NCBI RefSeq assembly: GCF_900091725.1
Contig: NZ_FMBW01000030.1
Coordinates: 62,001 to 126,000, forward strand
Length of the DNA: 64,000 bases
From: Streptomyces sp. DvalAA-43
Lineage (GTDB): Bacteria > Actinomycetota > Actinomycetes > Streptomycetales > Streptomycetaceae
Reading direction: 5' to 3'
Part shown: positions 9,125 through 20,368 of the stretch, piece by piece
Position numbering within the stretch: the first letter of the stretch is position 1
How the letters are laid out: each line of letters begins with the position of its first letter
Made by a program: the position numbers and the translations under genes
The notes under the pieces: generated by a model
Database searches by the model: none
Told to the model about the DNA's origin: nothing
Seen by the model: only the letters and a program-made list of their open reading frames with translations

Positions 9125-9574
9125 GCCATCGAGTATCCACCCCCCTCCCGGGGAGGGCTCGTGAGCCCCTTCACAAGGTATGAGCCACCTTCTGCTACAC
9201 TTCGCCGCCCACGTGACCCAGGTCATGGCGCCGGAGGGGAACCACGGCGTCACGGCGAACGTTGTTCACCGCTTGTGAGCTGGCCCTTGGCCCTCCGGAC
9301 GGGGTGAACCACCGCTCCGATTCATCTGCCCGCAACACGGGCGGAACACTCCCGCACGACGACTCGGCGCCCCTGCGAGCGGCTCCGGATGCCCATACGG
9401 GCGAGAACTGCCCTCCGCAGGACCGAATTCCTTGTGAAGAAGTTCACGAACTTGGTCGCGACGTGTCCCCGAAACCACCGCCCGAGCGGCCCACAGGAGC
9501 TCAAAGGTGCAGGCCAAGGTACGCGTGAGCACCTATGGGAGACACCGCGTGCGGCGCCTCCCGAAGGCCCCGTC
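9125..9574. other. Intergenic region between ndh and ppx
   Basis: No gene recognised. Open frames on both strands (about 9262-9532) lack ribosome sites and family features. The left end holds the ndh promoter and the candidate Rex operator at 9158-9177. The rest shows no clear structure to me. Confidence 0.5.
9158..9177 (-). promoter_or_regulatory. Candidate Rex (NADH-sensing) operator upstream of ndh
   Basis: On the minus strand this region reads CTTGTGAAGGGGCTCACGAG. Compared with the known actinobacterial Rex site TTGTGAANNNNTTCACAA it keeps one half exactly and differs at two positions in the other half (12 of 14 specified bases). It sits 34-53 bases upstream of the ndh start codon, where a repressor could block transcription. 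Rex is known to control respiratory genes in Streptomyces in response to NADH; binding here is inferred. Confidence 0.6.
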
Positions 9575-10516
9575 CTAGGCGATCGACCAGCCGATTCCGT
9601 CGAGGATGTCGTGCTCGCTGACGACGACCTCCCGGGCCCCGGTCCGCTTCATCACGGCGAGCAGGATCAGCGCCCCGGACGTGATCACGTCGACCCGTCC
9701 CGGGTGCATCGCGCCGATCGCGGCCCGCTCGGCGTGGGTGGAGCCGAGGAGCCGTCCGGTGATCTCCTGGACCCGGTCGAAGGAGATCCGGGAGTGGTGG
9801 ATCGCCTCGGAGTCGTACGCGTCGAGCCCCAGGGCGATCGAGGCGAGGGTGGTGACCGTCCCGGCGAGGCCGACGAGGGTGCCGGCCCCGGTGAGCGGGA
9901 CGCTCTCCTCGGCGAGGTCGAGGGCGGCGTCGATGTCGGCCCGGATCGCATCGATCTGGGCGGGAACCGGCGGGTCGGTGACGACGCCGTCGCACACCAG
10001 GTGCCGCTCGGTCATCCGTACGCAGCCGATGTCCACGGAGCGCGCGGCCCGGACGTGGTCGTCGCCGACGACGAACTCGGTGGAGCCGCCGCCGATGTCC
10101 ACGACGAGATACGGCTTCGCCAGGTGATCGCGGCCCGCGAGCTCCTTGGTCGCTCCGGTGAAGGAGAACTCCGCCTCCTGGTCGCCGCTGATCACCTCGG
10201 GCTCGACGCCCAGGATCTCCAGCACCCCGCGCACGAACTCGTCCCGGTTCTCCGCGTCGCGTGAGGCGGAGGTGGCGACGAAGCGGACGCGCCGCGCCCC
10301 GTGCTCCTCGATCACCGCCGCGTACTGGCGGCAGGCGGCGAACGTCCGCTCCAGGGCCTCGGGGGCGAGCCGGCCGGTGCGGTCGACGCCCTGGCCGAGG
10401 CGGACGATCTCCATCCGCCGGTCGAGCTCGACGAGCTCACCGGTGGACGGGTCCACATCGGCGACGAGCAGGCGGATGGAGTTGGTACCACAGTCGATGG
10501 CGGCCACGCGGCTCAT
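9575..10516 (-). CDS. Ppx/GppA family phosphatase (exopolyphosphatase-like), 313 aa
   Basis: Starts MSRVAAIDCGTNSIRLLVADVD, the phosphate-1 motif of the actin/hsp70/hexokinase-like Ppx/GppA fold. It continues with YLVVDIGGGSTEFVVG (phosphate-2) and a C-terminal adenosine-type motif GLAGTVTTLASI. At 313 residues it is the short, single-unit actinobacterial form. Family members remove terminal phosphate from polyphosphate and/or pppGpp; which substrate applies cannot be decided here. It follows the DUF501 gene in the usual actinobacterial block eno-divIC-DUF501-ppx, but with a repeat-containing gap of 134 bases. Confidence 0.9.
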   Translation of the reverse strand: MSRVAAIDCGTNSIRLLVADVDPSTGELVELDRRMEIVRLGQGVDRTGRLAPEALERTFAACRQYAAVIEEHGARRVRFVATSASRDAENRDEFVRGVLEILGVEPEVISGDQEAEFSFTGATKELAGRDHLAKPYLVVDIGGGSTEFVVGDDHVRAARSVDIGCVRMTERHLVCDGVVTDPPVPAQIDAIRADIDAALDLAEESVPLTGAGTLVGLAGTVTTLASIALGLDAYDSEAIHHSRISFDRVQEITGRLLGSTHAERAAIGAMHPGRVDVITSGALILLAVMKRTGAREVVVSEHDILDGIGWSIA

Positions 10517-10533
10517 GAAAGAACTCCCGAATC

Positions 10534-10615
10534 AGGCCCCTCCGGCGGACGAGGAGCAACCAAGCCTCTCCGACGACCGAGGAGCAAACCAAGCCCCTCC
10601 GGCGATTGAGGAGCG
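10534..10615. repeat. Three tandem degenerate ~28-bp intergenic repeats
   Basis: Three successive copies of a unit close to GGCCCCTCCGGCGGACGAGGAGC occur between ppx and the DUF501 gene, beginning near 10534, 10563 and 10591. They differ by point changes (CTCCGGCG / CTCCGACG / CTCCGGCG) and spacer tails (AACCAA / AAACCAA). Each unit contains CCTC...GAGG, which could form a small stem. Confidence 0.7.
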
Positions 10616-10620
10616 GGGGT

Positions 10621-10639
10621 CCGGGGGCAGGGCCCCCGG
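10621..10639 (-). terminator. Hairpin after the DUF501 gene
   Basis: CCGGGGGC pairs with GCCCCCGG around a 3-base loop, 12 bases beyond the stop of the minus-strand DUF501 gene. It is directly joined to the repeat cluster at 10534-10615. Confidence 0.6.
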
Positions 10640-10650
10640 AAGGCGAACGG

Positions 10651-11259
10651 TCAGCCCTCGTCCGGCGCGCCGTCGATCGGCCGGGTCGCGAAGTGCCCGC
10701 CCTCCGACGCCTCGACGGTCCAGCCGTCCTTCTTCTCCGGCGCGCCGCACGGCGAAACGCACGGCCCCTTGCGCCACCACTCCGGCAGCATCGCGATCGC
10801 CTCGTCGCCCAGCGGGTTCACGCCAGGACCCGCGGCCAGCGAGTGCCCGACCAGGACGTGCAGGCACTTCACCCGGTCCGGCATGCCCCCCGCGCTCGGG
10901 AAGCCCTCCAGCACCTCGATGGCGTCGCGCCGGGCGAGGTAGTCCTCGTGCGCGGCCCGGTACGCGGCGGCCAGCTCGGGGTCCGTGGCGAGGCGCTCGG
11001 TCATCTCCTTCATGACCCCGTTCGCCTCCAGCGTGCCGATCGCGGACGCGGCACGCGGGCACGTCAGGTAGTACGTCGTCGGGAACGGCGTACCGTCCTC
11101 CAGCCGGGGCTGCGTCTCGACCACGTCCGGGTTGCCGCACGGGCAGCGGTGCGCGATCGCGCGCAGACCGCGCGGCGGGCGGCCCAGCTGCTGCTGGAAC
11201 GCGGCGATGTCCGCCTCGGTGGGCGCGGTGGACTCGGTCTGGGGAGGGGGCGTTTCCAT
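10651..11259 (-). CDS. DUF501 domain-containing protein, 202 aa
   Basis: The N-terminal half carries the DUF501 pattern: an LGRPPRGLRAIAHRCPCGNPDVVETQPRLEDGTPFPTTYYLTCP-like stretch (residues ~25-70) containing clustered Cys residues (CPC, then YLTCP). These could bind a metal or form a structural site. The C-terminal part has a second CxxxC (GPCVSPCG). The family is conserved next to divIC and eno in actinobacteria, and its biochemical role is unknown. The ATG at 11259 is preceded by AGGCAGGC. Lies in the same direction as divIC with a 61-base gap. Confidence 0.88.
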   Translation of the reverse strand: METPPPQTESTAPTEADIAAFQQQLGRPPRGLRAIAHRCPCGNPDVVETQPRLEDGTPFPTTYYLTCPRAASAIGTLEANGVMKEMTERLATDPELAAAYRAAHEDYLARRDAIEVLEGFPSAGGMPDRVKCLHVLVGHSLAAGPGVNPLGDEAIAMLPEWWRKGPCVSPCGAPEKKDGWTVEASEGGHFATRPIDGAPDEG

Positions 11260-11320
11260 GCCTGCCTAGGTTCTGATCGGGCTGCTCGAACAAGCGGTTC
11301 TGCAGAGGGGTGAAGAGGGG

Positions 11321-11791
11321 TCAGTCGCGGTCGGCGCTGTCCACGCCGTCCCAGAGGTTGGAGTGCCACGGCCGGCCGGACCCGTCCGTCCTGCCCTCGC
11401 GCTCCTTGACCGCGTCGGGGTCGATCACCGTATAACCGGTCTCCCCGGGAAGAAGGTAGTGCAGATGCGTACGGGCCAGCTGCCTGATGTACGCGTCGTC
11501 CTGGAGGCGCGCCTTCTCGTCGCGCAGCTCCTCGGTGCGGGCCCTGGCCTCCTGCGCCAGCCGCTCCTGGTCGGCGATCTCGTCCTGCTGGGAGACGTAC
11601 TGCCGCATCGGGTACGCGAGCGCGACCACCAGGGAGCAGACGACGAGCGCCAGGAAGGCCGCCCGGCCGGTGAGCCGCGAGCGGCGGGCCTGGCGGCGGT
11701 TCTGGGAACGGTAGACGCGGGCAGCGGTCTGCTCACCGAGCAGCCGCAGCCGGGTCCCGGTGGAGAACCGGTCCCGGTCCTTCGCGGCCAT
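11321..11791 (-). CDS. divIC: Septum formation initiator, DivIC/FtsB family, 156 aa
   Basis: A basic cytoplasmic N-terminus (residues 1-45) is followed by one membrane segment (AAFLALVVCSLVVALAYPM) and a periplasmic coiled coil (DEIADQERLAQEARARTEELRDEKARL). After that comes the family motif YIRQLARTHLHYLLPGET. DivIC/FtsB joins FtsL and DivIB/FtsQ in the divisome and regulates septal peptidoglycan synthesis. In Streptomyces this subcomplex is needed mainly for sporulation septa. Neighbours eno and DUF501 match the conserved actinobacterial arrangement. Confidence 0.92.
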   Translation of the reverse strand: MAAKDRDRFSTGTRLRLLGEQTAARVYRSQNRRQARRSRLTGRAAFLALVVCSLVVALAYPMRQYVSQQDEIADQERLAQEARARTEELRDEKARLQDDAYIRQLARTHLHYLLPGETGYTVIDPDAVKEREGRTDGSGRPWHSNLWDGVDSADRD

Positions 11792-11813
11792 GTCCCCGCC
11801 TCCCCACTACGCA

Positions 11814-11858
11814 CGTCCGTCCCCGCACACGGTACGGGACCGAGTGCGGGGACGGACG
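11814..11858 (-). terminator. Terminator hairpin after enolase
   Basis: CGTCCGTCCCCGCAC (11814-11828) is exactly complementary to 11844-11858, forming a 15-bp stem with a 15-base loop, located between the eno stop (11900) and the divIC start (11791). It should reduce read-through from the strongly expressed enolase gene. Confidence 0.8.
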
Positions 11859-11899
11859 GATGCCATGGCCTTCGACCGCTGACGGGCCGAAAGGGATGA

Positions 11900-14446
<2,547 letters not shown>

Positions 14447-14713
14447 GACGGTCGACGGGGCCCGCGGTGCGAGCGGTTCCGACCGTAAACATACGCAACC
14501 CTCACATTCAAAGATGGACACATCGGACAATCAGCCCGTACTTGCATCTGAAGAACTGTTGTTTTCGCAGGTGGGACGCGATGCGGAAGGGGTCCCCAGG
14601 CGCGACACGCCAGTTGACGCAAAGAGACCCATGTCTCACTTACGCATAAGTGGACATAGGTCCCTGAACTGGCCCAGTTTTCGGGGCGCTTTTAGTCGAT
14701 TATCAGACTGGTT

Positions 14714-15691
14714 TCACTGGTCCTTCACATCGAGATCGAGACTCTGGCCAGGGAGGATGAGGTCCGGGTCGGCACCCACGGCACCCTTGTTGGCCTCGTA
14801 GAGCGCGGGCCAGCCACCGGGAACCTTCTGTGCATCAGCAATCGCCCAGAGGTTGTCGCCGGGCAGGACGGTGTACGTACCGTCAGCCGTCGGCTCGCCC
14901 GTGTCGCGCGCGTCGCCGCCGCGGGAGGCGTGGCGGCCCGACTCGCGGCTGTCGCCGCCGTCCGTGTCGCGGCTCCCCTCGGGGGCCGGCGCGCCACGGT
15001 GCTTGCCGCCCACTCCACTGGACGAGTCGGATGAGCTGGACGTGTCACGGGGCGCCCCGGAGGGCGTCCTGGAGGACGGGGCGGTCGAGGACGGGGAGTC
15101 CGAGGCCGGAGGCTTCGAGGACGGCGAGGTCTTCCCCGACGGCTTCGCGGTCCCGTCCGAGCCCTCCTCACCGTCCACGGCGTCCGGCCCGTCCGAGGCG
15201 TCCGGGGACGGCGTGGCGTCGTCGGACGGGTCCGCCGACGTGTCGTCAGACGGCTTCGTGCTCCCGGTCGGGTCGTCGGCGGGCACGGAGCCCGGGTCGA
15301 CCCCCGGCAGCGTCCCGTCCGCCGCGAGGCCGGAGATGACCGCGCAGCTGGGCCAGGCCTTCGGGCCCCGGGCGTCCAGGACCTTCTCGGCCACCGCTAT
15401 CTGCTGCGCCCGGCTGGCGAGGTCGGCGCGCTCGGCGTAGGCCTCACCGCCGTACGCCTTCCAGGTCTCCGGCGAGAGCTGGAGGCCGCCGTAGGAGCCG
15501 TTCCCGAAGTCGGCACTCCACGCGCCGCCGCTCTCGCACTCGGCCACCCGGTCCCAGGTCGTGGCGTCGGCCGCGTGCGCACCGGACGCGCCGAGCAGCG
15601 GGATGGCGATGGCCGATCCGGTCACGCCCGCGGCGACGACGATGGCGGGTGCCTGACGGGGGCGACGGTGTCTGCCGTTCGCGGAGCCCAT
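14714..15691 (-). CDS. Second Rpf transglycosylase with C-terminal LysM domain, 325 aa
   Basis: Signal peptide (cleavage near GAHA, residue ~40), then an Rpf domain (TTWDRVAECESGGAWSADFGNGSYGGLQLSPETW) with the catalytic Glu and paired Cys, a ~150-residue linker rich in Asp/Ser/Pro/Thr, and a C-terminal LysM (YTVLPGDNLWAIADAQKVPGGWPALYEAN...ILPGQSLDL). It is a paralogue of the adjacent 13465-14238 gene, same direction, with a longer disordered linker. The start ATG is at 15691. Unlike its neighbour, I see no riboswitch in its 105-base upstream gap. Confidence 0.92.
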   Translation of the reverse strand: MGSANGRHRRPRQAPAIVVAAGVTGSAIAIPLLGASGAHAADATTWDRVAECESGGAWSADFGNGSYGGLQLSPETWKAYGGEAYAERADLASRAQQIAVAEKVLDARGPKAWPSCAVISGLAADGTLPGVDPGSVPADDPTGSTKPSDDTSADPSDDATPSPDASDGPDAVDGEEGSDGTAKPSGKTSPSSKPPASDSPSSTAPSSRTPSGAPRDTSSSSDSSSGVGGKHRGAPAPEGSRDTDGGDSRESGRHASRGGDARDTGEPTADGTYTVLPGDNLWAIADAQKVPGGWPALYEANKGAVGADPDLILPGQSLDLDVKDQ

Positions 15692-15796
15692 GGGGTTGCC
15701 TTCCGTGTGACTGACGTGTGACGGGTGGGTCGAACGGTGAACCTAGCGGGACTCGAACGCGCGTCACAAGTCGATGCAGCGCAGATCACGTAAAAG

Positions 15797-17110
15797 TCAC
15801 AGAGTTGACGGAGCGTCATTTCCGGTGTGGGTGAGCCCCGGCGCGAACTCCACGGGGAGCGTGCGAAGTCCACGCATGATGAGCCCGCCACGCCACCGCA
15901 AATCGGTAGGTTCCACCGCAAGCCGCAGGTCCGGAAGGCGGGTCAGAAGCGTGGCGAGCGCGGTCTGTCCCTCCAGCCGGGCGAGCGGCGCTCCCAGGCA
16001 GTAGTGGATGCCGTGCCCGTATCCGAGGTGCTGATTGTCACGCCGTGCGAGGTCGAGCGTGTCGGGGTCCTCGAAGCGCTCCGGGTCGCGGTCGGCCGCG
16101 GCGAGCACCACGAGCACGGGGTCCCCGGCCGCGATGTCCTGTCCGCCGAGCGTCAGCGGCTCGGTGGCGAACCGCCAGGTGGCCAGCTCCACCGGTCCGT
16201 CGTACCGGAGCAGTTCCTCGATCCCGGTCTCCAGCAGCCCGCTCTCCCCCGAGCCGAGGGAGAGCTGGAGCCGTTCGCGCTGCCCGGGGTTGCGCAGCAG
16301 GGCGTAGACGCCGTTGCCGATGAGATTGACCGTGGTCTCGAATCCGGCGAAGAGCAGGATGAAGGCCATGGCCGCGGCCTCGTTCTCGGTGAGGTGCTCG
16401 CCGTGGTCGCTGGCCCGGATCAGCCCGGAGATCAGGTCGTCCCCCGGGTTCTCCCGCTTCCGGTGGATCAGTTCGGCCAGGTAGCCGCGCATCTTCTTCA
16501 CCGACCTGGCCACCCCGCCGCGCGGGCCGCCGCCGTGGCGGATCATCATGCCCGCCCAGTCCCGGAAGTCGTCCTGGTCCTCGGGCGGGACGCCGAGCAG
16601 ATCGCAGATGGCGTAGATGGGGAGCGGGAAGGCGAAGTCGTGGATGAGGTCCGCCTTGCCCTCCTCCACGAAACGGTCGATGAGGCGGTCCGTCAGTTCC
16701 TGCACGCGCGGCGCGAACTCGGCGACCCGGCGCGGGGTGAACGCCTTGGAGACGAGGCGGCGCAGCCGGGTGTGGTCCGGCGGGTCGATGTTCAGCAGAT
16801 GCGTCATCAGCTCCGCCTTGCGCTCGCCCGGGATGCCGGTCTTGCCCTTGGCGTGCGCCGGCTCGGCGTGGTGCGCCGGGTTCTTGGAGAGCCGGGAGTC
16901 GGCGAGCGCCTGCCGCGCGTCCGCGTACCGGGTCACGAGCCAGGCCTCGACGCCGCTGGGCAGCGTGGTCCGGTGCACGGGGCTGTGCTCGCGCAGCCAG
17001 GCGTACGCCGGGTACGGGTCGGTGGCGAACTCCCAGGTGAAGAGTTCGGGCGCGGCTACGGGGCAGGCGGCGGGCTGATCTGCGGGACGGTCGGCGGGGC
17101 TGTGGTTCAC
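15797..17110 (-). CDS. Cytochrome P450, 437 aa
   Basis: A complete soluble bacterial P450: I-helix oxygen-binding motif LLFAGFETTVN, K-helix ELLRY (ExxR replaced by the E-x-L-R spacing EELLRYDGP), and heme-binding loop LGYGHGIHYCLGAPLARLE with the axial Cys. An AspThr (DPPDHTRLRRLVSKAFTP) C-helix segment is also typical of the actinobacterial CYP105/107-like groups. Substrate unknown; no ferredoxin gene is next to it. It overlaps nothing and lies between the Rpf and mazG genes as in other Streptomyces, so it is probably a core-genome P450 rather than part of a biosynthetic cluster. Confidence 0.93.
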   Translation of the reverse strand: MNHSPADRPADQPAACPVAAPELFTWEFATDPYPAYAWLREHSPVHRTTLPSGVEAWLVTRYADARQALADSRLSKNPAHHAEPAHAKGKTGIPGERKAELMTHLLNIDPPDHTRLRRLVSKAFTPRRVAEFAPRVQELTDRLIDRFVEEGKADLIHDFAFPLPIYAICDLLGVPPEDQDDFRDWAGMMIRHGGGPRGGVARSVKKMRGYLAELIHRKRENPGDDLISGLIRASDHGEHLTENEAAAMAFILLFAGFETTVNLIGNGVYALLRNPGQRERLQLSLGSGESGLLETGIEELLRYDGPVELATWRFATEPLTLGGQDIAAGDPVLVVLAAADRDPERFEDPDTLDLARRDNQHLGYGHGIHYCLGAPLARLEGQTALATLLTRLPDLRLAVEPTDLRWRGGLIMRGLRTLPVEFAPGLTHTGNDAPSTL

Positions 17111-17192
17111 CCCCCGACGTTATCCGCTGCCCCCGGACGCCTTCCGGCGCCCTCCGGGGCCGTTCGGCGCCACCCCGGTGCTGCCCGCTGCT

Positions 17193-18155
17193 CTAGGCGT
17201 TGCCCTCCGTCGCCCTGATGGCGTCCCGGTAGGCGCGGCCCGCGGCCCGCAGGGCGGCCTCGGGGTCGATGCCGTCCTCTTCGGCGCGTACGGCGAGGGC
17301 GAGGAGCTCGTAGCCGATGCCTTCGCCGGTGGGGAGCGGCACGTCGAGCCCCGCGGTACGGACCCGGCCGGCCAGCTTCGCCGCCAGTGCCAGGCCGGGC
17401 TGGCCGAGCGGGACCCCGTCGGTCACCGAGTCGCGCTGCTTCTCGATCGCCTTGGTCCGCAGCCAGTGCGCGTGCACGTCCTCGGGGGTCTCGGCGCTCT
17501 CGTCGCCGAAGACGTGCGGGTGGCGGTGGATCAGCTTCTCGACGAGGGTCGCGGCCACGTCGTCGACGGAGAACGGCTCGTCCTCGGCCTCCTCGGCGAT
17601 CCGGGCGTGGAAGACGACCTGGAGGAGCACGTCCCCGAGTTCCTCGCGCAGTTCGTCCCGGTCGCCGTCCTCGATCGCCTCGACGAGCTCGTACGCCTCC
17701 TCGATGGCGTACTTGGCGAGGCCCTCGTGGGTCTTCTGCGAGGTCCACGGGCATTCGATCCTGATCCGGTCCATGACCTGGACCAGATCGAGGAGCCGGG
17801 CCCCCGGCAGATCGTACGAACCGGGCAACAGCTCCAGGTCCGGCATCCGCGCCCGGCCCGAACCGGCGAGCCGGGCGAGGCCGTCGGTCAGCGGCTGGTC
17901 GCCCGCGCCTCCCGCGAGGACGACGACGGACCGGCCGCCCGCGCAGGCGTCGACGAGTTCCCGCGCGGTGGGCGCAACGTGCTCGACGGTGACGCCCGCC
18001 TCGCGCAGATACGGCAGCTGCGGATGGTCCGGCTCGGCGCAGAGCACCCGGTCGGCGGCGTGCAGCGTCTGCCAGGCGGGCCAGGACAGGAGTCCGGGCG
18101 CGACGCGGTGGCTGGCGGTGAGCAGGACGATACGGCCGGGGGCTTCAGCGTTCAC
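17193..18155 (-). CDS. mazG: Nucleoside triphosphate pyrophosphohydrolase MazG, 320 aa
   Basis: The C-terminal two-thirds is a MazG domain: CPWTSQKTHEGLAKYAIEEAYELVEAI then DELREELGDVLLQVVFHARIAEE. This contains the ExxE...ExxD metal-binding pattern, followed by the HRHPHVFG loop. The N-terminal ~115 residues resemble a reduced tetrapyrrole-methylase-like fold fused to MazG in many bacteria, here without clear SAM motifs. MazG hydrolyses (d)NTPs to monophosphate and pyrophosphate, a house-cleaning role. GTG start at 18155. The SurA-like gene upstream is 47 bases away in the same direction. Confidence 0.9.
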   Translation of the reverse strand: MNAEAPGRIVLLTASHRVAPGLLSWPAWQTLHAADRVLCAEPDHPQLPYLREAGVTVEHVAPTARELVDACAGGRSVVVLAGGAGDQPLTDGLARLAGSGRARMPDLELLPGSYDLPGARLLDLVQVMDRIRIECPWTSQKTHEGLAKYAIEEAYELVEAIEDGDRDELREELGDVLLQVVFHARIAEEAEDEPFSVDDVAATLVEKLIHRHPHVFGDESAETPEDVHAHWLRTKAIEKQRDSVTDGVPLGQPGLALAAKLAGRVRTAGLDVPLPTGEGIGYELLALAVRAEEDGIDPEAALRAAGRAYRDAIRATEGNA

Positions 18156-18202
18156 CGTCCGAATCTACCTCGGTCGCTTCCGCCGCCCGTTCCGCCGGCC
18201 GG

Positions 18203-18859
18203 TCAGGCTCCGGCCTCGGCGTTCGCGCCGGCCGGCTTGGTGACCTGGGTGATCCAGGGCGCCTTGTAGTCGGCCAGCTGGGTCTGCTTGTTGTCCCAGG
18301 TGCCGTAGCGCGGGTTGACGTCGACGCGCAGCGCCTTCGACGCCTTGCTGAGCGCCTCGCCGACGGCCTGCTGCCCGGCGGGCTGCTGGAGGTCGGCGCC
18401 GAGCGCCTGGGCGAGCTTCGTCAGTTGGACCTGCTCGCGCAGGACGGCGTCGATCTGACCGGGGGCGACCCAGCTCTGCTGGAGCATCGCCGTCCGCAGC
18501 CGCGCCTCCCCGCCGGACTGGGCCGCCGCCGCCCTGCGCATCTGCTGGATGTCGTTGCGGTCGACGGTGACACCCGCGTCCTGCGCGGCCCGGTCCAGGA
18601 CCCGGTCGAAGATCATGCCGTGCAGCTTGGCCCGGCTGAGCTGTCCGGACTTGTCGATGAGCTGGGAGGCGTCCTTCGAATCGCGCTGGGCCTCGCGGAC
18701 GGCCGCCACCTGGCTCTGCAGCGTGGAGACCTCGATCCGGTCCCCGCCGACGACGGCCGCGGCGCCCGGGTGGGCCTCGCTGCCGCAGGCGGTCAGGAGT
18801 GGGGCGCCGGCGAGCAGGGCGGCGGAGACGGTGAGCGCGGTGCGACGGCGGCGGTGCAA
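18203..18859 (-). CDS. SurA N-terminal-like lipoprotein chaperone, 218 aa
   Basis: Lipoprotein signal peptide with lipobox LTACGS (Cys at residue ~25), followed by a SurA/peptidyl-prolyl isomerase N-terminal-like helical domain. Its start VVGGDRIEVSTLQSQVAAV is typical of foldases (small strand followed by amphipathic helices). No PPIase (parvulin) domain follows, which suggests a chaperone or holdase on the outer face of the membrane. The start at 18859 is a TTG preceded by GGGAGG at five bases. It sits immediately upstream of mazG and downstream of mfd in Streptomyces gene order. Confidence 0.82.
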   Translation of the reverse strand: MHRRRRTALTVSAALLAGAPLLTACGSEAHPGAAAVVGGDRIEVSTLQSQVAAVREAQRDSKDASQLIDKSGQLSRAKLHGMIFDRVLDRAAQDAGVTVDRNDIQQMRRAAAAQSGGEARLRTAMLQQSWVAPGQIDAVLREQVQLTKLAQALGADLQQPAGQQAVGEALSKASKALRVDVNPRYGTWDNKQTQLADYKAPWITQVTKPAGANAEAGA

Positions 18860-19007
18860 AGGAACCTCCCGGGGAGACTTTGTGCATCAGTGCACAAGAC
18901 CTTGCGGTGATCGATGTTAGGCAGTGGACGTGGCTGGGGCCACTGATTCGACCAACGATTCGGAAGGAGTTGGGGATGTGGGCCCGATCGGGACCGCCCG
19001 GCGGGGC

Positions 19008-19409
19008 TCAGGGCACGCGTTCGGGCGACGGGACCCGGGGCTCCGGCCGCAGCATGATCGTGCGCGAGACGACGAAGGTGATCGGGATGGCCGCCGCGGC
19101 CGCGACCAGTGGCGCGTACCGGCTGCTGAACCCGGCGAGGTCGACCAGCAGATAGACACCGCCGGTCGTGATGACGAAGTTGGCGGCGTTGGTGAGCGGG
19201 AAGAGCAGGAACTTCCGCCAGGTGGGACGGGTCCGGTAGGTGAACCAGGAGTTCAGGAAGAAGGACCCGACCATGCTCAGCGCGAAGGCGGTCACATGGG
19301 CGGCGATATAGGGCAGCCATGTCAGCAGCACCAGGTAGCAGCCGTAGTACGTGCCGGTGTTCACCACTCCCACGAGGGCGAACCGGGCCATCTGTGCGGT
19401 GACCGTCAT
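19008..19409 (-). CDS. GtrA family membrane protein (polyprenyl-phosphate-sugar flippase-like), 133 aa
   Basis: Four hydrophobic segments with the GtrA pattern RFALVGVVNTGTYYGCYLVLL...HVTAFALSMVGSFFLNSWFTYR...FPLTNAANFVIT. GtrA-like proteins are thought to flip polyprenyl-phosphate-linked monosaccharides to the outer membrane leaflet. The ATG at 19409 overlaps the stop of the glycosyltransferase gene by four bases (ATGA), so the two are translationally coupled. Confidence 0.88.
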   Translation of the reverse strand: MTVTAQMARFALVGVVNTGTYYGCYLVLLTWLPYIAAHVTAFALSMVGSFFLNSWFTYRTRPTWRKFLLFPLTNAANFVITTGGVYLLVDLAGFSSRYAPLVAAAAAIPITFVVSRTIMLRPEPRVPSPERVP

Positions 19410-20368
19410 CGGCGTACGAACTCCTGGGGCTCCCGTGTCCGGTGCGACGCCTCGGTGTTCGTGGCCTTCACCAGGAAGTGCGGGCGCCGCTTCACCTCGT
19501 AGTAGATACGGCCGACGTACTCGCCGACCACTCCGACCATCACCATCTGGACCCCGGCGAGCGCGGTGACCACGACGATGAGGGTGACATAGCCGGGGGT
19601 GTCGACCCCCTGCACCAGGGCGACACCCACGATCCACGCGGCATAGGCGAAGGCCACAGACAGCAGCAGCATGCCCAGGTAGAGCGCGGCGCGCAGCGGT
19701 TTGTTGTTGAAGGACAGCAGACCGTCGAGGCCGTAATTGAGCAGCTTTCCGAAGGTCCAGGCGGAACTGCCCTGCTCACGGACGGCATTCTCGTAGCTGA
19801 AGGTCGTCGTACGGAATCCCACCCAGGCGAAAAGGCCCTTGGAGAACCGGTTGTATTCGGTGAGTTCCAGTACGGCGTCGACGGTGCGGCGGGAGAGCAG
19901 CCGGAAGTCCCCGACGCCGTCGACCAGCTCCACGTCCACCATGCGGTTGATCAGCCAGTAGTAGGCGCGGGCGCTGAGCGTGCGGGTGACCCGGTCGCCC
20001 TTGCGGGTGCGGCGGGCGATCACCTGGTCGTAGCCCTGCGCGTGCTCCTGGAGCATGCGGCCCACGAGCTCCGGCGGGTGCTGGAGGTCGGCGTCCATGA
20101 TGACGACGGCGTCGCCCTCGGCGTGCTGGAGACCGGCCAGCATGGCGGCCTCCTTGCCGAAGTTGCGGCTGAAGGAGACATAGCGGACCCGTGGGTCGGC
20201 GGCTGCCAGCTCCTGGAGGATCACCAGGGTCCGGTCCGCACTGCCGTCGTCGACGAACACCAGCTGGAATTCATGTCCCAGCCCGGTCATTTCGTCCGTG
20301 ACGCGTTCATGGAAGCGTTCGAGGATCTCTTCCTCGTTGTAACAAGGCACCACCAGCGAGATCAGCAC
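19406..20368 (-). CDS. Glycosyltransferase family 2, polyprenyl-phosphate glycosyltransferase (GtrB/CsbB-like), 320 aa
   Basis: A GT-A fold domain begins LISLVVPCYNEEEILERFHERV and carries the nucleotide-sugar metal site VVIMDADLQHPPEL (DxD-like) and the acceptor motif near FLLSRRTVDAV. Two C-terminal membrane helices (LYLGMLLLSVAFAYAAWIVGV and a second near GVQMVMVGVVGEY) anchor it. Such enzymes load a sugar from a nucleotide donor on undecaprenyl phosphate. It is coupled to GtrA and divergent from a YfhO-type membrane protein, an arrangement like the CsbB-GtcA-YfhO cell-wall-polymer glycosylation systems. Confidence 0.9.
   Translation of the reverse strand: MLISLVVPCYNEEEILERFHERVTDEMTGLGHEFQLVFVDDGSADRTLVILQELAAADPRVRYVSFSRNFGKEAAMLAGLQHAEGDAVVIMDADLQHPPELVGRMLQEHAQGYDQVIARRTRKGDRVTRTLSARAYYWLINRMVDVELVDGVGDFRLLSRRTVDAVLELTEYNRFSKGLFAWVGFRTTTFSYENAVREQGSSAWTFGKLLNYGLDGLLSFNNKPLRAALYLGMLLLSVAFAYAAWIVGVALVQGVDTPGYVTLIVVVTALAGVQMVMVGVVGEYVGRIYYEVKRRPHFLVKATNTEASHRTREPQEFVRR

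Noticed and set aside
9266..9532. Short frames upstream of ndh on both strands
   Set aside because: No ribosome site, no recognisable domain, and mutual overlap.
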